From contig VYZB01000278.1 in NCBI GenBank assembly GCA_013397455.1, positions 324,348 through 388,347 of the forward strand: 64,000 nt of DNA, given 5' to 3'. This document shows, piece after piece, positions 28,601 to 40,600 of the stretch. The position numbers were made by a program, and so were the translations under genes. Every line of letters begins with the position of its first letter. Position 1 is the stretch's first letter. Source of the DNA: Crotophaga sulcirostris. Taxonomy: Eukaryota > Chordata > Aves > Cuculiformes > Crotophagidae. The notes under the pieces are model-generated. The model saw nothing but the letters and a program-made list of their open reading frames with translations. It ran no database searches and was not told where the DNA came from.

Positions 28601-31600
28601 AAGACCTGCAAATTCCCCTAATGGTGACCTGGTTTGAGAAGCTTTCAAAGAAGTGATTTGTATTAGTTAAACCTTCTACTCAAGTAAAGGTGTACTGTTT
28701 ATCAGTATAAAACATTTTTATGTGGTGTCACTTTTCTTGTACAAACAATATTGGAAGATATTCTGTATTTTATGCTGTTAGTACTAATACCATATTTTGT
28801 TGCTCATTAACTGCTTTACAGAAATTTTGAAGGTTATTGCAACACTGCTACGTAATTCTCCACAGTGTCCAGAAACTCTGGAGGTTCGGCGTGCCTTCCT
28901 CTCAGATATGATTAAACTTTTTAATAACAGCAGAGAAAATAGGAGGTAAGATAACTTGCTATATGCACATGTATACAAAGTAAGTAAAAGTCTCCTAGTA
29001 AATTAGACTCATGAAGCAGATACAGCTTCATTGCTGTTCAGCCAAATCTATACTCTAGTATATCTTCAATATGCAAAATTAGAGAAGTTTGCATATAGCA
29101 ATTGTTTTAAACATTTTGAATTCCTGGCTTAGCTGTGTATTAGATGTATATTTCTAAGACACATTTTGAAATTTAATTCAATAGCATGTGTGTATTTTGC
29201 AGGAGTTTGTTGCAATGCTCGGTCTGGCAGGAGTGGATGCTTTCCCTTTGCTGTTTTAATCCAAAGACTTCTGAAGAACAGAAGATAACGGAGATGGTTT
29301 ATACCATATTTCGAATTTTGCTTTACCATGCAATCAAATATGAGTGGGGTGGCTGGCGTGTTTGGGTGGATACACTGTCGATCACACATTCAAAGGTGGG
29401 TGTTTGAAATAGTTGGGAAATTCTGTTATGCTACGTAATTAAATTTAGAGCCTTGAAGTGCTGTATCATACGCTGAGATAGTCTCGAACTGAAGGTCAGT
29501 AGTTACATAAAAACTCAGTGTTTATATATGTTATTGGGCATAAGTTTGAAATATTTGACAATTAAATGTTGATTTTTTTGTCTGAATGCAAATTTTTTTT
29601 GTTGTTGCTCATATAGTGATGGTATTAGTTTATACTGAAAATGGCACATATTTTACAAAAATCAGATAATACAATTTTGAGAGCATTTCTGAATAATTTT
29701 AGTGCTGGTTTCGTGTTTTTTAAAATGGCACAAACACAAGGTGGCGCACCATGTCTATTCATATACAAAAGTACCTTTTAGCAACATCAAAAGGCTGTAA
29801 AACAACACAGTAAAAAGGAAAGAAGTCACACTTAAGACAGATGCTTCAACTGTTAAGCTGTCATGGAGTACAGGGTGACAGCGCAAATCCTTGCAGTTTT
29901 AATGAGACTGTTACCCTTTGTTATTCTTCTATCAGATGTTTTTGTTGTTGTTACAACCAGAATTCTATCATAAAAATTATTAGTGGCTCTTCAAACAAGG
30001 CATGGTAGTATAAAAGATCACTGCCCCACCTTATTCTGAATAAAAGAGTGAGGCCAGTGTAGGCCTCGTAATTATTCTGGTTTATCAGAAATATTTTCCT
30101 TAGATGAACTAAATTATAGATTATATATTTTCAAATATGTGAAACTTAACCATCCAAAAAGGACATCTGTGAATCCTAAAGATCACTTTATGATTCTAAG
30201 GAATTGTTAGCATTTCTGAGTTTATTGATTTTGTATGATATTTTCTCAAAAAAAATCAGTCTCTGCAGGTAGCAAGAATACTGTTATTTTGCAGCTCTGT
30301 TTATTTATCACATTCATTGCTCCATGGTGGATTATTGGACTATGGGGAGTCAAATGTAGAAATCTATATAATAAAATTGTGTAGGTAATATAATTAAATA
30401 GTCACTTAGCTAAATGGAATCCAGGTGCAAAGAATCCAGGGCCAAATTTAAACCCTTGAAATGTCCTTAATCATCTTTTGTGTCAGCTCTGCAGTCTTCA
30501 AAAGACCTGTTTCCTCTCTTTCCCCCAAGATGCAGAAGGCATGGGTGGAGTAGGTTGTACAATGGCAAGCTGTAGCCAGAGTAAATATATTTAATGTGCT
30601 TTTGTAGAAACTGGCATAATTTAAAGCATTTCTGTGATTGCTGGGAATTACTGGGGAACTTTCCCTGGGGAAAGATGGAGAGGTGAGTGAAGGAAGACCA
30701 CCTTTCTACCTCTGTGTAATACAGGCTTTGGGTGTATTGAATTTTAAATTTATCTAGTAGGTTGTCTTATGAACTGTAGTTCTATTCTTAGACTCTTTTT
30801 GTGAGATAATGTAATGTCGGAAATCTCATTTAAACAACTTCTATCTCAGAATGATTATATGGATTTTTGGTTGTTATCTTCAGTGACTTAATGTGGCTAA
30901 TCAATGATCTAGAGTTCACAGAGGAAACTCCAAGATATTGTGATGCCATGGCCAAGTGTTAAGAAAAAAACCCCCGTTTTAGAAAATACCAAAAAATTGA
31001 GGCACAGATAATGTTACTTTCTTTTTTTTTTTTTTTTCTCTGAAAGGCTGTATGCTTTTTGCAAAACTACAGTGAATGAAAAAATGATGTGCTTCCCTCT
31101 GTTTCTCATTTTTGGTTCCTGGCATGCTGGCATAGTGAGATGTCCTTGGTTGTAGAAATAACTTCCTTTATTAGTTTTCCCAGGTCTAACTTTTTGGCTT
31201 TCTGGTCAATATGTAAAGACTGTTTGTTCTTCCAGCCTACTTCAGAGGAAGTTGAACAATGGCAAGGTTTGAAGTGTGTGAGTATGGCAGAGCTAACAAC
31301 AGAGTTGTGGTGTAATTTTGAAGGAATTGTAAAGGAATTCATTTTTTTCTGGGCCTTGGGTCTAATATTATCCAGTTCCAGAAGCCTAAATAAAAATGGT
31401 TAAACAAAAAAGGCACCCAGAAACTGGTTGAACAATAGTGATAGGAATGATGATGCAATAATCAATGATTTTAAAATTGTATTTTTTCACCTTTTATGCA
31501 TTTACTGTTTGAACTTGTTTATAAAGAATACATGCAATATACGCAACTAGCAATATAAAGCTAGATGATGTTTCATAACTGTCTTTTAATTAAACGAGCA

Positions 31601-34600
31601 TAAATTAGGATAAATCACAAAAAAAGCTGTTTGTGGCAAAGCCTTACTAATGAATTGAAAATACCCTTACAAACTGATACTAATACCTAATGATAATGAA
31701 TTTTTAAGTCTCTCTAGTTTTGCTGCTTTCGAATATTTTTGTATCGTGTTATACCAATATTGAAATTTGTATAGATTTATGCAGAACATAGTGGAGACAT
31801 AATTCAGTGGGCAAATTGTTCGATGCTAAGTGCATCTCAGATGTTTTTGATTTCTAGCATGCTTTCAAAGTAACGTAGGGATTATGGGAACAAAAATATT
31901 TCCTTAACACTAAGAGAATAACCAATTTGTGTTTTATTATTTCATCTCTAATTGTATTGGGTTACTGCTTATTTTTCCTTTTTACAACCCTTTGCGCCTT
32001 CTTGCCACTAATTTATAACACCCGTTCTATGATAAAGAACTAGTATATAAAGGACTAGTGTTACAGAATTGGATAGGTTTTGCAGAGCTACACATCAAGA
32101 TACATGCAGCTGCTATAAAAAGCCAAAGAAACTCAATTGCAATTTTATTGTCCAGTTTGATAGATTTCCTGCCACCTTTGTAGCAGGGAAGCTGTTTGTC
32201 ACTGTAACCCTCTCCTGCAACAGCTGCACAACGTTTTATAAGCAGCAACGGCTTTTCTAGCATAATTGTGCTACATTGGTTTCCTTGTGCTCAGAATTTA
32301 GAAGGTGTGTAACCTCTTTAAAGCCAAATTTCTTACTATCACTCTTTATTTTGCTCATTTCTGTATTATATTTTTTGATGTTTTCCAAGTACTAACACAA
32401 CATATACAAAGGTGTTTAATCTGTGGCTTCTAGTTCAGTTAAAGTGTTAATGGAAAAATGACTCCAGTTTGCTCTATCCAGCCAGTGCTAAATTTCCTAA
32501 AGTATCTGAAAACTTCTGTGTTTTAAACATTGTAATCATGCTAGCCCGGCCAGATTCTATCTGTCCAACCACGTTACTTTATAAAAAGGACCAATGATTT
32601 TGGGGTTAATAATAGGAAACACTTAAAGAATGGTGAACAACTTGCCTTTTTGACCTTTTAGCTTCCCCAGGATTTAAAAGAATATAATGATTTACACAGT
32701 TAATACACTCCTAAATTATCTGAATGTTTTAAACTACTGGGAAGAAGTTGCTTATTTCAGACTCTTAAATGTATTTTACTAATTAAAAGTTGCTCCATTT
32801 TATCATGTGCTTTAGTTAAAGAGAAGATAGCTGAGTACATTATGATTTTTTTTTTGAGTAGGTCAAGAACTTTTTATTAAGACTCAGAAATGTTAATATG
32901 TATAAGCTACGGTTTTATTGCTGTATAAGTGGAAAAAAATTTGTTCAGCGATCTGAATGGGAAGAAATAATGTTAAAATGTTACTTAAAATGTTACTACT
33001 GTGACTCTAACATATTCTAAGTAATTGTTAGTTTTCAGTCTAAGGTAGTACACTTGTAATAAACATTGCTGAATGTTAAGTAAATTTGTATGTTCTTTGG
33101 TGCCTCATTCCTTTAATACAGGAGGGGAAAAAAAATGGTGTGTACACTGTTTAAACGTGCTATGTTTGCCTGATTTTCATCACTGTCAGATGAGGGAAGA
33201 CCAGCAAAGATTAGGTGGTAAAGAGTTAATATATGATGACAATTCAAGAACTAGTTTGCAGAGAAGTGAACATGGCTCAGTAATTTTAGAAAGTAACTAA
33301 CAGACCATCAGGATCTCCTGAGTCCAAATCCCACTGGCATTCATGAGTTATTGAGAATGGTTTTGTCTCAATTTTTTTTTCTTTATATCTTGAAGAAGGT
33401 GGAGTCTCTCACAGTGCTATGTGAAGGCATTTTTAGCTCTAAGGCATTTTGAAAGCTTGGGATATTCTTTGGTCACCTGTGAAAAGTGGCTGCATTGTCC
33501 TGAGGGGAAACAGAGGTAGCTGGCCAAGAAGGTTGTTGTACTACTGCAGGTTTTTGATTTTCAATTTTGCGATACCCAGTGTGTCAATGAAGCAAAACTG
33601 GAGAAGACATAAATTAAGTAGCTCACTTGAAATGCTTAAATATGGGGTTCATACTTATGGTATAAATAGCTACTTATAAGAAATTATTGCTTATTCTAGA
33701 TATAAATGATTCTTGGGGGGGCGTGTCACCTGACTTATGGAGAGCAGAGGTGAAACTGCAGGATGCTCAAATCTGACTATTTCAAACTGAAAGAAAAGTG
33801 TGAAATAGGAGATAGGAATAGAGTGAGCAAGATAAACTGATAATTTGTGAGTCAGGAAAGAATAGGATCAGCTGGGTGAAGGAAGCTGCACAGAAGCCTT
33901 AAAAGGAGAGTGTAATAGAGATTTTCTGCTGATTGAGAAGTGCCAGAGGTTTCCAAAAAGAAGAAATGGGGAAGCATTTGCAGCGGGAAGAACTGATGCA
34001 TAAAGAGGAAAACAGCTATGTGAGAGTGTTCCTAAGCAAAGATGATCTGAATAGAGAAAGGATTCTCATCTGTATAAATTTAGTATAAAAATCATTGGAA
34101 GGACCCCTGTCTGCATCCTCATCTCCTTTGCTATTGCTGTGGAGCTTGAGGCAAACTCCTCCTTACTTCCTGCTACCTGTGTTCAGGTTGTGGCTGTGTT
34201 GAATTGAAATGAGGAATTTGGAGTCCTTGCTACAGGGCTCTCAAAACCACATGAAAAAGTTGGAAAAGGATGGCCAAAGAGAGAAGTGCACGAGATGTTT
34301 AGCTGGGTATTATGACAATGCAGAGTGGTAAACACTGAATTCAGCTACAACATAATTGTTTTAATAGCTAGATATTAAATGCGTACAAGGCAGAATTTGA
34401 CAATCTGAACTGTAGGAATGGGAGCAGGGATTGAGATAGAGAGGAAATACATACCTTGAGGTAATAATGTGCTTATGTCTTGCAATTTAAACAATTTAGT
34501 GAAAATGAGTAAAGACATGTTTGGTATACTGTTTCAATTTATTATTGGATGATGATGTAACCGTATGTTGTTACCTTGACTTGATTGAAATTAAAACAGT

Positions 34601-37600
34601 GCCAACATACATAAAATTATCTCTCGGGTGAACAAAGACTTTTATGTATTGTATTGACTAGTACTTGCCTTCTTATTCTAGAAATTATTTGCATGCATGT
34701 TTTTTTCTCCAGCTGAGGAGAAAGAAGGCAAAAGTATTGCTACTTAGGTGAAAATACAGGATGCAGGAACATGGAAATGTCTTGGTACCGTGGTTTTCTT
34801 TTCTCCCCTTCTTGTGTGTGAGTGAATGCTTTTTTGGTGGACCCTGAGATTCCTCCTGGTAACTTGATGTATGTATTGATCTGCATAATATTGTTAATTT
34901 GCTTTCTTAATTTTCTTCTGTGAATTACTCTGAAATATCCCAGAGATTCCTCAGGTCAGTGGGTTACAGACTGTTAGTTAGTGAGTGTACAGTGCACACA
35001 GTACCTTTGTATCTTTCAGTTCACTGAATTGAAAATTAGGTTTGATATATTCAGATATTGGTGCCTCCCATCTAGACAGACCCCATTTTTTTTTGGAGAT
35101 AAGTTTCCACTAATTCCACAGTTGGTGTTGCTAGGGCAGAAGTGGAAAAACAGGTCAATAAAGTCCTTGTTAAGATTTTAATAGTTGTAATGCTTTCTGG
35201 AATTATGAAGGGTTTGTTGATGGTGTCAGCAGCACAGAAGCTAGTTTGCACTTAGCAGACTCTGTAAGAAAACAGCAGTACTAGATAATTGTCTGACCTG
35301 TCTGGCAGTCATTTACTTCTCCCTCTACTGTACAAAATTGCCCACCTGATAATGAAAAAAAGGACAAAATCTTAACATATAGTTAAAATATTTTCCCTAT
35401 GTTCTTTAATGCAAATGTCAATCATCTTAACCTTTTTCATTGCTGTATGCTAATTTTTCTCCTAGGCAATTAGTAAATGTTGGATGTCAAATTAAGTTAA
35501 AATTAATGGCAGAGGCAAATGTTGCTGTTATTAGCTCACAAGTGTCTTTAACTAGTAGTGCGTAGAGATGCATTCCAAGCATTGCAAACAGCTATGGATT
35601 AACCATCAAATGATGGTGAAGATTAATGATTGGCCTTTTAGCTCACTAATTTAGAACAATTTCTAGTAATTAATTTTGTATTATCAGCTTTACGGTTGCA
35701 AATGCCTTAAGGAAAATAAAAAATGACTTGATTTAAGTACATTTAAGGTTCTTCAAGCTAACAGTTGTTTTGTAAATTGTTGCAAGCTCACAGGTCCTAA
35801 TTTTTAATCTTTAATACCTTTATATACTATCTCTGTCTACTTGTGTTTAATTATAATAATTTCTACTTACTTTTGCATTTGCATTGATACTTCTTTTGTT
35901 AATCTTAGATGTTTTCTTTGTAGGGTGCATTGTTTGACTTTGTGAACTTAACATGCCATAGCAGAGATCTCAGTTCTATGTTTATTAATAAGGCAATGAG
36001 GTTGCTAATGAAGGACCAGAAAATTTGGAGCTTTTCGTAATGTAATATCAAGTATGGTATGACATGCACGTAACAATCTTGTTAGGATCAGAGATGTGGT
36101 GGGATGGCTACCATGACTGCAGTGATGTAATGAAGGGATTGCAGCTCTTTAAGAAGACTGGGAGATGAGGAATGGGAGTTGTTCTTTATGTGGGAGAGCA
36201 GTAGGAGTGCTTGGAGCTCTGCCTGGGGATGCATAAAGGAGCCAGCTGAGAGTTTCTGGATTAGGATTAAAGAGAGGACAGGTAAAGGTGATGTTATAGT
36301 GGATGTCTGCTACAGCCTGCTTGACCAGGAAGAATGAGCAGATAAGATACTCTGCCAACAGATAGGAGCAACCTCATGTTTGAAGACCCTGGCCTTCATG
36401 GACATGAACAATCCAGGGCATTCCTCGAGTTCATTGACAACTTCTTCCTCCTTTAAGTGACAGAGGAGCCAGTGAGGAGAGGTGTTCTGCTGGATCATCA
36501 TACTCGCCAGCAGCAAGGGGCTTGTTGGGAAAGTGACGGTCAAAGGCAGCCTTGGCTGCAGTGACGATGAGATGGTGGCATTCAGGATCCTGAGAGGAGG
36601 GAGGAGAGTAAAACCAAGTTCACAAATCTGGACTTGGGAAGAGTGGATTTTGACTTGTTTTCAAGCAATGTTGATTTAATGCTGTTAACAAGATGATAAA
36701 TCTGGTTGATAAGAGAAAATCTGAGGCTGCCATAGGCTTTTGTAAAGGGGATTGGCTTGGTAGCACACTAGAAAAAAGTCAGTGTTGCAAAAAAAGAAGA
36801 GTACATCACAGGTTATAGAAACTGAGATATTTAGAAACTGACCATTTCTCCAAAAGTAGTTGCCAACACTGTAGAAGGTGTTTGTGAAGTAGAAAGTGGG
36901 AAACCATAAAATAAGTTGCTTTTAGTCCTGCATATGAGTTTAATGAGACTCTAGAAAGATGCATGAAGATATGTATGTTCGCCCTATCAAAGATTTTTTG
37001 AAGAGCTGAAAAGGTTGCAGAAGGGGAAGGATTGTAGTCCGTCAGAATGAGAGCTCATTCTTTTTATATGGTCCTGTTACTTCTCCATTTTTTTGGCATT
37101 TAAAAATATGTATGTTGAAGAAAAAAACCTGGAAAGCATGGAATTTCTTTCTTATTGAGGTATTTTTAATAACTCAGAAATGCAGACATAATTAGTGAGT
37201 TGAAATTGAAGCTAGACTTCCAAAATGAAGACTGGTACGTTATGATTTTTTGGGGGGAGATAGAGTAGATTTGGAACAAAGGATTCAGTGAAGATTTCAT
37301 CTCTTGATTTCTAAAACCAAGACTGGGCAACTTGCTGTATTCTGTCCTGCAATTCATGTTCCTGGGCTCAATGTGTAGGAAAGTGAGTTAAAATCAAGGG
37401 CTGGGGTAGATGGTCTGATGTTACTTTCCAACCTTAACCTTAGTGGTTCCTTGAAGTGCTAAGGGAAGGCAGATGTGATGGAACTGTTGATACGCTTTTA
37501 GAATGCATTTAAAGTTGTGTTCCTTGATGCTTACAATTGACTTTAACCAGGTTAGTAATTTATCAAAGCACTTGCTTAGATAGGACTGACAGAATTTAGA

Positions 37601-40600
37601 GCTTTACATAGTGTTTTGTAAAGACCAATGTAAGCATCAGGTATTGCTTGGTGAAACTCTTGTAGCACTGTGAATGTGCTCTTTTTGTAAGGTGGATTTA
37701 CGAACTGCCAGCCCTGCAAAACATATCTGAGAGTTGTCCCATTACGACTGATTTGTTGCTTTTACTGAACATGTTCTGTGAGTCATGTACTACTCTCCGT
37801 TACACCCAAGTTTCAGCACTGAGGAAAATCATATTTTGTAACGGGTTTCTCCAGCCACTGTCTTATGGTCATCTTAGTGTCCTTGTGCTTATCCCCATTT
37901 CTGTTGGGGAGAGATGGCAGCAGCTGTAATAGAATTTGACATACATGTCTCCTTTATTTGCTCCTTCCTCCTCCCCCCATCCCCCCCCCCAAAAAAAAAG
38001 AAAAAAAGGGTGCCGTTCTCACCTTTATCTTTATCTTGCTTTGCCTTGGTTCAAGGGAGCTAGGGAAATAGGACGTTGAGGCTAGGCCTGAGACTTGTTA
38101 AACAGTTTTGGAAGCAGTGTGTAACCAGAGTAGAATCCAGCTCTCGTACTTGCCTGTAGCTTAACAGTGTTAAAAAAGTAAATATGCAGTGGAGCTAAAG
38201 CCTGCAAATACTTTCGAGGAGTAATTTCTTCCAGATATTTTTCATGATGAATGCTGTAATAATGAGTCTGATACTGAAGGCAGAAACAAGTAAAGGTAGC
38301 TATGTTATCACAGTTTTGTGACAGCTATACTTGTGTAGGTAACACGTATGGATATCATGGGTCAGTGTGCTCTCTGGGAAGTATATACGATAAGTTTTCC
38401 TGAAATAAGCCAACAGTGTTTTTGGATTTTTTTGAGTGTCTCTTCAGTACTTGTTGGACTAAAACTTCTTAGTAGTTTTGGAAATGGGGGAAGCAACAGG
38501 GAGAGAGAGAGAGAAGAGGGAAAGCTACCTGGAGATAAGCTTAAGTTGTCAAGATTTCTTCTCCAGAAAAGTAATCATTTGACCAAACAGTAGCAGCTTT
38601 GCCTAATGATATTTTTGAAAACAAATTAGAAGTGCAAGGAAAAGCTTATTAGCGTGATTTATTTTGGGTTGCTTTTGATATCCTGATGGTGGTGCAGTTC
38701 ACGAAGGAAGTATTTATAATAATGTCTCCAACATACTCTGCGTTGCAATACCCAGGAATCAAGTAGTTTATAGATCCATTGTAAACACATGGATGAACTT
38801 TCCATCATTTGTAATCATTTGCACTTTTTTGTTTGTACATAACTGGTTTAAAACTAGTACAGGGAGACTTCTGTTGTGTTTTTTTTTTTTTTTTAAACAG
38901 GAGGAGGAAGATATCCCAGTTTTATTGCTAGAGACTCAACTTACAATTAAATGGACTTGAACAAATAATAAGCTTCAGGTCAGGTGTTAGAATGGTACAC
39001 TGCTTCTACAGTACTTTAATTTATATTTGATTGATGGAGAAAATAGTATGTTAAAGAGTTAATATTGACAACACAACCTGCCAAGAATATTCGTTTTTAC
39101 CTTTATTCTTTCTTTGCTCCTCTCTGATTTGTTAACTGTAATTTCTAGTACCTTTTTAACCTGTCAAGTTAGTTTTTCACTTACGTTTATCATCTTAAGA
39201 GAAAATATTCCATCTGGCGAATCATGACTTTGAATACCATGTACATGGAATTTTTAGATGAGATCCAAATGAATTAGTTTAGTATGTAAGAGAGTAAGAA
39301 AATGTGCATTCATGTATTTAGTAAAATACACTGCTCTGCTTTGTCTCTGGAAAATGTTTATGATAAAGAAACTGGTTTCAAAAAAATAAAACCCTCAGCT
39401 GCAGCTTGTATGTTGGGAAATGTTGGGAACTAAGCTTACAGATAAATATACACTTCTGTTAAGATAAATCTAAATTCTAAATAGAAAGGTATGAATAAAC
39501 TAAAATGAATGACAGTGTAATAAAAACTTCAGTTAGTTTAGTGAGATATTCTTTCAACACACAGCTATTTATTTGGGCAAATTAGTTTTATCAGTATGTA
39601 TACAAAGACTTTCTATCTAGTATTTTTTTTTACGTACCGAAATTCGATGATACTTTTTTCAGCTCATCCATAGGAAGGTCTTCTCACTTTAATCAGATTG
39701 TGTAGCTGTTGTCCTGTGCCTTTTAGACTGGGTAAATAGATTTCATGAGAGGAAGATTTCTCTGGAGAATTTTAGGTATCACTTGGAGGTCCCCAGGATT
39801 TTGTCTTCATTACGTGCTTCTCTCTGCTCTGACTTTGTGGGATTGTCTTTTTTTATGTAAAAAATTTATACTCCAAGTGCTAAAATGGTGTGAAAGCTCA
39901 AGTATAGTAAGTGCCATGATACTTGTCACAGTATACCCCGTTACAAAAAATAGAGGTTGTCAGCTATCTCAGATTTAGTAGTTCTCTTGATGTTATATTG
40001 TCCCATTTTTATCTGCATCCTGTACAATTACATGAATGCAAGTAGTACAGATAACTATAATTACAGATGACAGGTAATAATGCAAGAGTTAACCATAAAT
40101 TTTAAACTTTAAACATTTTCACTTCTTTGCTAGGAGTCTTTAAAACTCTGAGTGCATCTAGTAAATATTTAATTTCTTGTCCTTAGGATCAGTCTGGGAT
40201 TTTTTTTACTCTGATGTTATTTTTTTTTCCTTTGCTTTCATTTGCCCTGGAATAACAGGTACACTGAAGAAAAACTTGCTCCCCAACATGTTTTCCAACT
40301 CAATCTACAGCATAAAACTTTTTTTTTATCATTATCTAATATGAATTTGTAATACAACCTCGTGATTTAAGCAATAACTTTTGTGTTTTTTTCAGAGAGA
40401 ATATAATATAATTTTTATTTTATTTTTTATTAAATATAATTTTTAATGTACTTTCAATTCTGTTCTTTTAGGTAACTTTTGAAATGCACAAAGAGAGTCT
40501 TTCTCAAATGTACAGGGAGTACCAAGGGAAAGGAGGCGAAGGGAGTGGAATGTCTTCTTCAGTTCCAATTAGAACAATCTCTGGAGTTAGCAAAGAAGCT

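Larger units (their letters stand above)
29396..40471 (+). other. LRBA intron 20 (11 kb, largest in window)
   Basis: Contains a decayed CR1 endonuclease fragment, a probable CR1 3' end, several homopolymer and purine tracts (16-T runs at 31022-31037 and 38879-38894), and two stretches (about 32060-32290 and 35460-35720) that look like candidate regulatory elements. I found no nested gene. The MAB21L2 gene, known to lie inside a later LRBA intron in vertebrates, is not here. Confidence 0.85.

Noticed and set aside
36482..36679. 65-codon ORF on +
   Set aside because: It is one surviving frame segment of the decayed CR1 endonuclease, not a gene.
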